From NCBI RefSeq assembly GCF_937138205.1, contig NZ_CAKZOT010000047.1, positions 1-64,000 of the forward strand: a DNA stretch of 64,000 nucleotides, written 5' to 3'. Shown piece by piece: positions 1 through 7,787 of the stretch. Source of the DNA: an uncultured Rhodospira sp. Lineage in GTDB: Bacteria > Pseudomonadota > Alphaproteobacteria > Rhodospirillales > Rhodospirillaceae. The position numbers were made by a program, and so were the translations under genes. Every line of letters begins with the position of its first letter. Positions within the stretch are counted from its first letter, which is position 1. The notes beneath the pieces are model-generated. The model was not told the origin of the DNA. It saw nothing but the letters and a program-made list of their open reading frames with translations, and made no database searches.

Positions 1-209
1 ACGACTACCTCGCAAGCGTCGTCACGGCATGACCCGTTCACCCGATTCCCCTGGCCACAGGTCCGGCGCGGACTCCCCACGGGGCTTGGGTCGCGGCCAA
101 TCCGCCAGGGCGCGCGTCCTCCCCAGGTGGTCAAGCCACAGGAGTCTATGGGCTGCTCCCGGCGAATCGGCTCGGTTCAGGAAGGATACACACCGCTTCG
201 GGCCGTCGC

Positions 210-258
210 CCGCTGGTCACGCTTCGTTCCGCTCCGCTTCACTGCGCGTGACCAGCGG
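210..258. repeat. Perfect 13-bp inverted repeat with 23-nt loop
   Basis: CCGCTGGTCACGC (210-222) is matched by GCGTGACCAGCGG (246-258). The loop contains ttcgttccgctccgcttc, a word type typical of palindromic intergenic repeats in alphaproteobacteria. It is not followed by a T-run, so a terminator role is not supported. Confidence 0.7.
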
Positions 259-365
259 CGTCATCCATTCCCAGAACCGCGTGAGAAAGGTACAGGAGTC
301 AGGGCAACACCTTCCGTCGGGCTGGAGAGCTGATCGCGACACGAGTGTAGGCGGAACTCCCTCCC

Positions 366-448
366 CTTTTACGGCGAGGGGTGGGGTGGGGTTTTGTCCC
401 CTCCTGTCGGTTCGCGCGGACGTTGGCGGAGACGTGTGAATCCGATAG
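366..448 (-). repeat. Dispersed repeat type II, copy A
   Basis: The reverse complement reads tatcggattcacacgtctcc, then a gttcgcgcg-like word, then gggacaaaaccccacccca and a gccgtaaaagg end. The same order of words occurs on the opposite strand at 6251-6344 (tatcgtattcacacgtcgcc and so on) with a modest number of mismatches and small gaps. The two copies are therefore inverted relative to each other and flank potG-potH-potI, the Uma2 gene and prpE. Confidence 0.75.
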
Positions 449-509
449 ACACGGCGGGGTGGCCGGGAAGGGATTCGGGAACACGGCGCCCTTGGGGGGA
501 ACGGATGAC

Positions 510-1685
510 ATGACCGACACCATGGCGCGGAGCGGCACGGCCGCCGCCGCCCGTCCGGAGGGCAGCCGCCCCGGCGCGGTGCTGCGCCGGGCGGAGGCGC
601 GGCCAATCATTGAGGTCGACGACGTGGTCAAGACCTTCGGGGATTTCGTCGCCGTCGATCACGTCTCCCTGACCATCCGCGAGGGCGAGTTGTTCGCCCT
701 GCTGGGCGGGTCGGGCTGCGGCAAGACCACCCTGTTGCGAATGCTGGCCGGGTTCGAGCGCCCGACCGCCGGGCGCATCCTCATCGGCGGCCAGGACATG
801 ACCGACACGGCGCCGTATGACCGGCCGGTCAACATGATGTTCCAGTCCTACGCGCTATTCCCGCACATGACGGTCGAGGCCAACGTCGCCTTCGGCCTGC
901 GCCAGGACGGCCTGCCCAAGGCGGAGATCCGGGAGCGGGTGGCCGACATGCTCGACCTGGTGCAACTCGCCCCCTTCGCCAAGCGCAAGCCGCACCACCT
1001 GTCCGGCGGCCAGCGCCAGCGCGTGGCCCTGGCCCGCTCGCTGGCCAAGCAGCCCAAGGTCCTTCTGCTCGACGAGCCGCTGGCGGCGCTGGACAAGAAA
1101 CTGCGCGAGAAGACCCAGCTTGAGCTGGTCACCATCCAGGAGCGCGTCGGCACCACCTTCGTCATCGTCACCCACGACCAGGAAGAGGCCATGACCATGG
1201 CCGACCGGGTGGCCATCATGGACAGCGGCCGGATCATCCAGGTGGACACGCCGCACGCGCTTTATGAGTACCCCAACACCCGATACGTCGCCGAGTTCTT
1301 CGGCACCGTGAACCTGTTCGAGGGCGTGCTGATCGAGGACGAGCCGGACCACATTCTGATCCGCTCCGAAGCGCTGGCCAACCCGGTGTTCGTCGGTCAC
1401 GGCATCAGCGCCCGCGAGGGCGCCACCGTGTGGGTGGCGCTGCGGCCGGAGAAGCTGGCCGTCTCCCGCGTGCCGCCCGAGACGCCGCACAACTGGGACC
1501 GGGGCATCGTCGAGGACATCGTCTACCTGGGCGGCATCTCGACCTTTCACGTCCGCCTGGCCAGCGGCGCGCTGGCGCGGGTGACCACCCAGAACCAGGA
1601 ACGCATGGCCGAGCCCGAGATCACCTGGGACGACGAGGTGGTCCTGTCGTGGCGGCCGGACAACGTCGTTGTGGTGACGTCATGA
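510..1685 (+). CDS. potG: Putrescine/spermidine ABC transporter, ATP-binding subunit
   Basis: 391-residue ATPase that energises polyamine uptake with the two permeases that follow. The Walker A (GGSGCGKTT, about residues 66-74), the Q-loop ([11 protein letters not shown]), the signature [14 protein letters not shown], the Walker [12 protein letters not shown] and the switch histidine in VTHDQEEAM are all present, followed by a C-terminal TOBE-like regulatory part, as usual for PotA/PotG. The start at 510 is chosen because a G-rich stretch (gggggga) precedes it and the family N-terminus begins shortly after; an ATG four codons later is also possible. The stop overlaps the next start as ATGA. 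The matching binding protein gene is not adjacent but lies at 6612-7706 on the other strand. PotG rather than PotA is inferred from the neighbouring putrescine-type aminotransferase. Confidence 0.92.
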   Translation: MTDTMARSGTAAAARPEGSRPGAVLRRAEARPIIEVDDVVKTFGDFVAVDHVSLTIREGELFALLGGSGCGKTTLLRMLAGFERPTAGRILIGGQDMTDTAPYDRPVNMMFQSYALFPHMTVEANVAFGLRQDGLPKAEIRERVADMLDLVQLAPFAKRKPHHLSGGQRQRVALARSLAKQPKVLLLDEPLAALDKKLREKTQLELVTIQERVGTTFVIVTHDQEEAMTMADRVAIMDSGRIIQVDTPHALYEYPNTRYVAEFFGTVNLFEGVLIEDEPDHILIRSEALANPVFVGHGISAREGATVWVALRPEKLAVSRVPPETPHNWDRGIVEDIVYLGGISTFHVRLASGALARVTTQNQERMAEPEITWDDEVVLSWRPDNVVVVTS

Positions 1686-2668
1686 CGGCCGGGGCGGATA
1701 CCCGGGCCGACGCGGAGCAGGCGTGGGCGAAACCGGGCGGCGAAGACCATCACGCCACCCGCCTGCAGCGGCTCGTGAAACGCTTTGGGCGCGGCACGGT
1801 GATCGGCGTGCCCTATGTGTGGCTGCTGCTGTTCTTCCTGCTGCCGTTCCTGATCGTGCTGAAGATCAGCTTCGCCGAGTTTCGCCTCGGCCTGCCGCCC
1901 TATACGCCGCTGCTGGAATGGATCGAGGGCAGCTATCTGCAAATCCGGCTGGCCCTGGGCAACTACCTGTTCCTGCTGGACGATCCGCTGTACGCGTTGG
2001 CCTACCTGAACTCGCTCAAGGTGGCGGCCGTCGCCACAGGCATCGCGCTCCTGATCGGCTACCCCATGGCCTATGCCATCGCCCGGGCGTCGCCGTCGTG
2101 GCGGTCGGTGTTCCTGCTGCTGGTGATCCTGCCGTTCTGGACCTCGTTCCTGATCCGCGTTTACGCCTGGATCGGCATCCTCAAGAACAACGGCCTCATC
2201 AACAATGCGCTGATGGCGTTGGGGCTGATCGACGAGCCGCTGCCGCTGCTCAACACCGAGTTTTCGCTGTATGTGGGGATCGTCTATTCGTACCTGCCGT
2301 TCATGGTTCTGCCGCTCTATGCGACCCTGGAGAAGATGGACGTTTCGCTGATGGAGGCGGCGGCCGACCTGGGCTGTCGGCCGTTCAAGGTGTTCCTGAC
2401 GGTCACCCTGCCGCTGTCCATGCCGGGCATCGTGGCGGGGTCGATGCTGGTGTTCATTCCCGCCGTCGGCGAGTTCGTCATTCCCGACCTGCTGGGCGGC
2501 GCCGGCACCCTGATGATCGGCAAGGTGCTGTGGAGCGAGTTCTTCAACAACCGGGACTGGCCGGTCGCGTCAGCCGTGGCCATCGCCATGCTGGTGTTCC
2601 TGGTCATCCCCATCGTCATCTTCCAGCACTATCAGCAGAAGCAGGCCGAACGGGCGGAGGAGTCGTGA
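1682..2668 (+). CDS. potH: Putrescine/spermidine ABC transporter, permease subunit 1
   Basis: 328-residue inner-membrane permease of the PotB/PotH type. It has a longish cytoplasmic N-terminus, a first membrane helix around VWLLLFFLLPFLIVLKISF and further hydrophobic segments. The coupling loop is EAAADLGCRPFKVFLTVTLP (the EAA motif that docks on the ATPase). The start overlaps the potG stop (ATGA), which implies translational coupling, and the next permease begins one base after its stop. Together the two permeases form the heteromeric channel. Confidence 0.92.
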   Translation: MTAGADTRADAEQAWAKPGGEDHHATRLQRLVKRFGRGTVIGVPYVWLLLFFLLPFLIVLKISFAEFRLGLPPYTPLLEWIEGSYLQIRLALGNYLFLLDDPLYALAYLNSLKVAAVATGIALLIGYPMAYAIARASPSWRSVFLLLVILPFWTSFLIRVYAWIGILKNNGLINNALMALGLIDEPLPLLNTEFSLYVGIVYSYLPFMVLPLYATLEKMDVSLMEAAADLGCRPFKVFLTVTLPLSMPGIVAGSMLVFIPAVGEFVIPDLLGGAGTLMIGKVLWSEFFNNRDWPVASAVAIAMLVFLVIPIVIFQHYQQKQAERAEES

Positions 2669-2669
2669 C

Positions 2670-3515
2670 ATGCGCAACCGCTCCTTTCTCCTCCTGTCGG
2701 CGCTGGCGTTTGGGTTCGCGTTCCTCTACCTGCCGATCCTGTTGCTGATCCTGTTCTCGTTCAACGAAAGCCGGCTGGTGACGGTGTGGGGCGGCTTTTC
2801 CCTGAAGTGGTACGCCGAGCTGTTCCAGAACGAGCAGATGCTGGACGCCGCCCTGGTCTCGCTACGGGTGGCGACCACGTCGGCCACCCTGGCCACCGTG
2901 CTTGGCACCATGGCGGCCTTGATGCTGGTGCGCTTCGGGCGGTTCCGGGGGCGGCTGCTGTTCACCGGCATGATCACCGCGCCGCTGGTCATGCCGGAGG
3001 TGATCACCGGCCTGTCGCTGCTGTTGCTGTTCGTCTCGCTGGAGACCACCCTGGGCTGGCCGTCCGGGCGCGGCATCGACACCATCACCATCGCCCACAC
3101 GACGTTCTGCATGGCCTATGTGGCGGTGGTGGTGCAGTCGCGGCTGGGTGGGCTCGACCGCAGCGTCGAGGAAGCAGCCCTGGATCTGGGTGCGCGCCCC
3201 TTCAAGGCCTTCATGGTCATCACTCTGCCCATGCTGGCGCCGGCTCTGGTGTCCGGCTGGCTGCTGAGTTTCACCCTGTCATTGGACGACTTGGTGATCG
3301 CCAGCTTCGTCGCCGGCCCGGCCTCGACCACCCTGCCGATGGTGGTGTTCTCGTCGGTGCGCCTGGGGGTGACGCCGGAGATCAACGCGCTGGCGACGCT
3401 GCTGGTGCTGGTGGCGACAGTCACGATCCTTATCGCCGCCGCCCTGATGGGCCGCCAGGAGCGCGACCGCGCGCGGGCCGTCACCCGCGCCGTGGCCAAG
3501 GAGCGGGGGGCGTGA
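2670..3515 (+). CDS. potI: Putrescine/spermidine ABC transporter, permease subunit 2
   Basis: 281-residue permease of the PotC/PotI type and last gene of this operon. It starts with a membrane helix (LLLSALAFGFAFLYLPILLL) and carries the EAA-type loop EEAALDLGARPFKAFMVITL. GGAGG precedes the start across the end of potH. A strong hairpin terminator follows 18 bases after the stop. Family assignment is firm; the exact polyamine is inferred from context. Confidence 0.92.
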   Translation: MRNRSFLLLSALAFGFAFLYLPILLLILFSFNESRLVTVWGGFSLKWYAELFQNEQMLDAALVSLRVATTSATLATVLGTMAALMLVRFGRFRGRLLFTGMITAPLVMPEVITGLSLLLLFVSLETTLGWPSGRGIDTITIAHTTFCMAYVAVVVQSRLGGLDRSVEEAALDLGARPFKAFMVITLPMLAPALVSGWLLSFTLSLDDLVIASFVAGPASTTLPMVVFSSVRLGVTPEINALATLLVLVATVTILIAAALMGRQERDRARAVTRAVAKERGA

Positions 3516-3533
3516 GGGGGGCTGAATCCCGAG

Positions 3534-3569
3534 ACGGGGCGGAGTCGGATTTCGACTCCGCCCCGTTTT
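3534..3569 (+). terminator. Rho-independent terminator after potI
   Basis: A perfect 14-bp stem (ACGGGGCGGAGTCG with its complement, 3534-3547 and 3553-3566) with a 5-nt loop ends in TTTT. It lies between convergent genes and probably also serves the Uma2 gene from the other side less well, because the T-run is on the plus strand. Confidence 0.85.
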
Positions 3570-3602
3570 GAGTCCCGTTCCGAGGCGCGGCCCGGTCCGG
3601 GG

Positions 3603-4157
3603 TCACGCCCGAAACAGGTCTTCGACGCTGACGTCACATCCCGGCGGATCGAGACGGAGCCGCCCCTGCGACAGGATCGTTGTGCGGAGCGTGCCGTCCC
3701 CGGCGCGGGCATGATGGACGAGCCGGCGTCCTTGAGGGTCGACCACCAGATAGTGGTGGATGCTCTCGACCGAGAAATACCCGGCCAGTTTGTATCCCGT
3801 GTCGACGCGCACGGATCCGGGAGATAGACCCTCGACCACCACGACCGGGTTAACGGCCGCCATGTCATCGGGATCGCCGGCACCGCAATCCACGAGCACA
3901 TCAGGGACGAAATCTCCGTCCTCGCCGATCTCCACGGTCAGGCCGTCAACCAACGCCTCGCACGGCGACCCGGCCGCGGCCAGGGCATCGCTCAACGCCC
4001 GCCACAGGCGCTGTTTCATGCGAACATGAGCGCGCCGCTCCGGGGCCATGGCCACGGCCCGACCCTCCACGCGCTCGACGCGGCCCTCGCGTTCCTCGGC
4101 CCAGCGCAAGAAGGCCGCCCGGGACAGGATCGGCCCCGTCTGTTCGGGAACGCTCAT
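3603..4157 (-). CDS. Uma2-family (DUF820) putative endonuclease
   Basis: 184-residue protein of the Uma2 family, which has a PD-(D/E)XK nuclease fold. The presumed catalytic residues are visible: D86 in FVPDVLVD, E109 in VVVVEGLSP and K123 in the DTGYKLAGYF segment. The N-terminal half (REGRVERVEGRAVAM, then RMKQRLWRAL) also fits the family. Its cellular role is unknown; such genes are scattered, often multicopy and mobile. It ends convergently with potI and lies just downstream of prpE on the same strand, and it interrupts what is otherwise a polyamine locus. Confidence 0.82.
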   Translation of the reverse strand: MSVPEQTGPILSRAAFLRWAEEREGRVERVEGRAVAMAPERRAHVRMKQRLWRALSDALAAAGSPCEALVDGLTVEIGEDGDFVPDVLVDCGAGDPDDMAAVNPVVVVEGLSPGSVRVDTGYKLAGYFSVESIHHYLVVDPQGRRLVHHARAGDGTLRTTILSQGRLRLDPPGCDVSVEDLFRA

Positions 4158-4184
4158 CTGGCGACCCTCCGCGCTGGGTGCGCC

Positions 4185-6080
4185 CTACCGCGCCAAGCCG
4201 ACTTCCAGCAGGGCCTCCTCGATCTCTGGCAGGATGTCCGGATCGTCGATGGTGGCCGGCATCTTGTATTCCTGGTGGTCGGCGATCTTCTGCATGGTGC
4301 CGCGCAGGATCTTGCCGGAGCGCGTTTTGGGCAGGCGGCCCACCACCAGCGCCTTCTTGAAGGCGGCCACGGGGCCGATGGTCTCGCGCACCATCTTGAC
4401 CGCCTCGGCGACGACCTCGGCGTGCGGCTTCGTCACGCCGGCCTTGAGCACCAGGAAGCCCAGCGGCATCTGCCCCTTCATGTCGTCATGCACGCCGATG
4501 ACCGCGCACTCGGCGACATCCGGGTGGTTGGCCAAGACCTCTTCCATGGCACCGGTGGACAGACGGTGGCCGGCGACATTGATGATGTCGTCGGTGCGGG
4601 TCATGACGTAGACGTAGCCCTCCTCGTCCACGAAGCCCGCATCCCCGGTCTTATAGTACCCCGGGTATTCGTCCATGTAGGCCTGCCGGAACCGATCGTC
4701 GGCGTTCCACAGCGTCGGCAGCGTGCCCGGAGGCAGCGGCAGCTTGCACACCAGGGCGCCGATCTGGCCCGGGGGCACCTCCTGGCGGTTCTCGTCGAGA
4801 GTGCGCACGTCCCAGCCCGGCACGGCCTTGGTCGGCGAGCCCAGCTTGACCGGGAACTCCTCCAAGCCCATGCAGTTGGCGGCGATGGCCCAGCCGGTTT
4901 CCGTCTGCCACCAGTGGTCGATCACCGGCACCTGCAACTGAGTCTGCGCCCAGGTGATGGTGTTCGGGTCGGCGCGCTCGCCGGCCAGGAACAGGGTGCG
5001 GAAGTGGCTGAGGTCGTATTTCTTGAGGAACTCCCCGTTCGGGTCCTCTTTCTTGATGGCGCGGAAAGCCGTGGGTGCCGTGAACAGCACCGGGATCTTG
5101 TGCTCGCTGATGACGCGCCAGAAGGTGCCGGCGTCGGGCGTGCCGACGGGCTTGCCCTCGAAGACGACGGTGGTGCAGCCATGCAACAGCGGGCCGTAGC
5201 AGATGTACGAGTGGCCGACGACCCAGCCAACGTCCGAGGCGGCCCAGTACACCTCGCCCGGTTCGACGTTGTAGATCGCCTTCATGGTCCACTTCAGGGC
5301 CACGGCATGGCCGCCGTTGTCGCGCACCACGCCCTTGGGCTGGCCGGTGGTGCCGGAGGTGTAGAGGATGTACAGGGGATCGGTCGCCTTGACGGGCACA
5401 CAGTCGTGCGGGCGGGCGTTGGAGACGGCCTCGGCCCAATCGACATCGCGCCCGGCGGTCATGTCGGCTTGCTTCTGCTCGCGCTGCAGGATGATGCAGC
5501 GGTCCGGCTTGTGGGTGGCCACGCGGATGGCCTCGTCGAGCAGCGGCTTGTAGGCGATGACGCGGCCCGGCTCCAGGCCGCAGGAGGCGGCGACCACGAC
5601 CTTCGGCTTGGCGTCGTTGATGCGGGTGGCCAACTCGTTGGCCGCGAAGCCGCCGAACACGACCGAGTGCACGGCGCCCAGGCGGGCGCAGGCCAGCATG
5701 GCCACAAGGGCCTCGGCCACCATCGGCATGTAAAGAATGACACGGTCGCCCTTGCCCACGCCCTGGTCGGCCAGCGCGCCGGCGAACGAGGCGGTCAGCT
5801 GCTTCAGTTCGGCGTAGCTGATCTTGCGTTGCGTGCCGGTGATCGGGCTGTCGTGGATGATGGCGGTGCGGTCGCCGTGGCCGGCCTCGACGTGGCGGTC
5901 GACGGCGTTGTAGCAGGTGTTCAACTCACCGCCGACGAACCAGCGATAGAAGGGCGGGTTGGAGTCGTCCAGCACCTTGTCCCATCGCTTCACCCAGTCG
6001 ATGTCCTCGGCGGCCTTGCCCCAGAAGGCGGCCGGATCGGTCAAGGACAGGCTGTGGGCTTCATCGTAGGCGTTGGCCAT
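4185..6080 (-). CDS. prpE: Propionate--CoA ligase (acetyl-CoA synthetase-like)
   Basis: 631-residue acyl-CoA synthetase that activates propionate (or a similar short acid) through an acyl-AMP. It has an N-terminal ACAS-type domain (FWGKAAEDIDWVKRWDKVLD), the P-loop YTSGTTGQPKGVV, the hinge and ribose-binding TGDAGFVDEEGYVYV, and the C-terminal catalytic lysine in KTRSGKILRGTM. The opening YDEAHSLSLTDPAAFW and the FYRWFVGGELNTCYNAVDRH segment match PrpE rather than Acs. The start at 6080 (MANAYDEAH) has GGAGAG upstream; a longer frame to 6149 lacks homology. A methylcitrate or methylmalonyl partner gene is not in the window. Substrate is inferred from family resemblance. Confidence 0.88.
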   Translation of the reverse strand: MANAYDEAHSLSLTDPAAFWGKAAEDIDWVKRWDKVLDDSNPPFYRWFVGGELNTCYNAVDRHVEAGHGDRTAIIHDSPITGTQRKISYAELKQLTASFAGALADQGVGKGDRVILYMPMVAEALVAMLACARLGAVHSVVFGGFAANELATRINDAKPKVVVAASCGLEPGRVIAYKPLLDEAIRVATHKPDRCIILQREQKQADMTAGRDVDWAEAVSNARPHDCVPVKATDPLYILYTSGTTGQPKGVVRDNGGHAVALKWTMKAIYNVEPGEVYWAASDVGWVVGHSYICYGPLLHGCTTVVFEGKPVGTPDAGTFWRVISEHKIPVLFTAPTAFRAIKKEDPNGEFLKKYDLSHFRTLFLAGERADPNTITWAQTQLQVPVIDHWWQTETGWAIAANCMGLEEFPVKLGSPTKAVPGWDVRTLDENRQEVPPGQIGALVCKLPLPPGTLPTLWNADDRFRQAYMDEYPGYYKTGDAGFVDEEGYVYVMTRTDDIINVAGHRLSTGAMEEVLANHPDVAECAVIGVHDDMKGQMPLGFLVLKAGVTKPHAEVVAEAVKMVRETIGPVAAFKKALVVGRLPKTRSGKILRGTMQKIADHQEYKMPATIDDPDILPEIEEALLEVGLAR

Positions 6081-6250
6081 AACTGCGCTCTCCGCTGGTC
6101 TGACGGGGTCTCGATCTGCCTTGGGCACGCGCTCGCGAATGGTCCCCAAGCCGCATCAGGGGCAAGCAAAATTGCGCACCGCGCCTGCAAAAGCAACATG
6201 GAATGGCGAAAAATGTCGCGGTGGGGACAGGATGGTTCGTCGTGCCTCCG

Positions 6251-6344
6251 GCCGGGCCTATCGTATTCACACGTCGCCGCCAGTGTTCGCGCGAGCCGAC
6301 GGAACGGGACAAGACCCCACCCCAACCCTCCCCGTAAACGGCTA
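6251..6344 (+). repeat. Dispersed repeat type II, copy B
   Basis: It reads tatcgtattcacacgtcgcc, then gttcgcgcgagccgacgg, gggacaagaccccacccca and an accctccccgtaaacgg end. It matches the reverse complement of 366-448 along its length. Its right end merges with the terminal repeat of the element at 6340-6539, and the same end reappears inverted at about 6540-6570. Confidence 0.78.
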
Positions 6345-6539
6345 TCATATTCACACAAAATTTCTCTACTTCGTCATTACGAGGAGCGCAGCGACGAAGT
6401 AATACAGGGCGAATACTGGTGTCCTCCGCTCTGGATTGCTTCACCCTCGTCTTGCAACGAGGGTTCGCAATGACGAGTCACGTCGTCGCTCGAGCGAAGA
6501 GCAGCCGCTTCGGCGGAAAGTAGTGTGAACATGATAGCC
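6340..6539 (+). mobile_element. MITE-like palindromic element, copy 1 (200 bp)
   Basis: Terminal inverted repeats GGCTATCATATTCACAC (6340-6356) and GTGTGAACATGATAGCC (6523-6539) differ at one position. The interior carries the attgcgag-type palindrome (6372-6476) with ctggattgc, a second hairpin ccctcgt/acgaggg, and the hairpin ccgcttcggcgg. CCGTAAACGG occurs on both sides (6332-6341 and 6538-6547), as a 10-bp target duplication would. A second copy with the same order of blocks lies inverted at 60185-60385. No coding capacity, hence non-autonomous if mobile. Confidence 0.72.
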
Positions 6540-6611
6540 GTAAACGGGGAGGGTTGGGGAGGGGTTTTTCGACGCCAGACCTCGGCCAGAGACGGCCCGC
6601 CGAGGCCCGCC

Positions 6612-7706
6612 TCAAATCCCCGTCTTGAAGCGGTTCCACAGCCGCGTGCGCATCCGGTCCACCGCCTGCGACGAGGCGCGGTCGGGGAACAGCCGGGCCA
6701 TCACGTCCTCCGGCGGATAGATGCGCGGATCATTGAGGATCTCTTCGTCCATGTAGGGCTCGGCGGCGTCATTGGCGTTGGCGTAGGCCACGTAGTTGGA
6801 GATCGACGCCGCCACCTCGGGCTCCAGCAGATAGTTGATCATGGCGTGGGCGGCGTCCGGGTGCGGCGCGTCGGCCGGAATGGCCAGGGTGTCGAACCAC
6901 ATCAGCGTGCCTTCCGTGGGGATCACGTAGGTCACGGTGACGTCGTTGCCGGCCTCGTCGGCGCGGTCGGCGGCCTGCAGCACGTCGCCGGACCAGCCCA
7001 GGGCCAGGCAGATGTCGCCGTTGGCCAGCGCGTTGATGTATTCGGACGAGTGGAACTTGGTGATGTGCGGGCGGATCGGCATCAGCAGCTCGCGCACCGC
7101 CTCGAAGTCCTCGGGCTTGTCGGTGTTCGGATCCAGGCCCAGGTAGTTCAGCGCGATGGGAAGGAGCTCCGTCGGCGCGTCCAGGATATGCACGCCGCAG
7201 TCGGCCAGCTTCGACAGATACTCCGGATTGAACAGGAGATCATAGCTGTTCAGGGGCGCGTCCTCGCCCAGGCGCTCCGTCACCATGTCCACGTTATAGC
7301 CCAGGCCGGTCGTGCCCCACATATAGATGACGGCGTGCTCGTTGCCGGGATCGAGCTGGGCCAGATAGCCCATCAGTCGCGGGTCCAGGTTGTCCAGGTT
7401 GGGAATCTTGGACTTGTCGAGCGGCTGGAACACGCCGGCCTTGACCTGGCGTTCCATGAAGATGCCGGTCGGCACGACGAGATCATAGCCGGTGCTGCCG
7501 GCCAGCAGCTTGGCTTCCAGCACCTCGTTGGAATCGAAGACATCGTAGGTCACGTCGATGCCCGTCTTTTCCTCGAAGGTCGGGATGGTGTCCTCGGCGA
7601 TGTAGTCCGACCAGTTGTAGAAATGCAGCTCCTCGGCCCGGGCGTGGGCGGCGGACACGGCGACGGCGACAAGGCCGACGACCAGGGTGGTGCGAAGATG
7701 CGCCAT
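6612..7706 (-). CDS. potF: Polyamine ABC transporter, periplasmic binding protein
   Basis: 364-residue PotD/PotF family solute-binding protein that captures putrescine (or spermidine) in the periplasm for the PotGHI complex. A Sec signal peptide occupies about residues 1-24 (LVVGLVAVAVSAAHARA), followed by the family start EELHFYNWSDYIAEDTI. Ligand-pocket elements such as WGTTGLGYN, ALGWSGD and GTLMWFD are present. The start at 7706 has a GGAGGG ribosome site; a longer frame to 7748 adds unlikely residues. It lies 81 bases downstream of spuC on the same strand and presumably in one transcript. Its ABC partners are 2.9 kb or more away on the opposite strand. Confidence 0.93.
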   Translation of the reverse strand: MAHLRTTLVVGLVAVAVSAAHARAEELHFYNWSDYIAEDTIPTFEEKTGIDVTYDVFDSNEVLEAKLLAGSTGYDLVVPTGIFMERQVKAGVFQPLDKSKIPNLDNLDPRLMGYLAQLDPGNEHAVIYMWGTTGLGYNVDMVTERLGEDAPLNSYDLLFNPEYLSKLADCGVHILDAPTELLPIALNYLGLDPNTDKPEDFEAVRELLMPIRPHITKFHSSEYINALANGDICLALGWSGDVLQAADRADEAGNDVTVTYVIPTEGTLMWFDTLAIPADAPHPDAAHAMINYLLEPEVAASISNYVAYANANDAAEPYMDEEILNDPRIYPPEDVMARLFPDRASSQAVDRMRTRLWNRFKTGI

Positions 7707-7787
7707 GGGTATCCCTCCATCCTGGGTGTGGCGGCGGCCGTGTCGCATCGGACCGGCCGGGGAGACAGGGGGGCGAGTGACGTTGGG

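Larger units (their letters stand above)
1..509. other. Left-edge intergenic region, no gene supported
   Basis: No convincing coding sequence lies before potG. The region holds a 13-bp perfect inverted repeat (210-222 with 246-258, loop rich in cgcttcg/gctccgc words) and a copy of a dispersed repeat (366-448). Short open frames crossing it have no recognisable product and run through the palindromes. The potG promoter should lie here but no clear -35/-10 pair is visible. Confidence 0.6.
6081..6611. other. 530-bp intergenic region filled with repeats
   Basis: Between prpE and potF on the minus strand there is no gene. The region holds the type II repeat (6251-6344) and a complete MITE-like element (6340-6539), followed by a partial inverted type II end (about 6540-6570). 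Long open frames crossing it are by-products of the high GC content. Confidence 0.75.

Noticed and set aside
29-439. Open frames at the left edge on both strands
   Set aside because: They cross a 13-bp palindrome and the type II repeat and show no family signature; long open frames are common at this GC content.
217-662. Overlapping minus-strand frames before potG
   Set aside because: They overlap the potG start region in another frame and show only low-complexity Arg/Pro/Ala content.
4026-6473. 815-residue plus-strand frame opposite prpE
   Set aside because: It mirrors prpE in codon-position pattern and has no motif; a shadow of the real gene.
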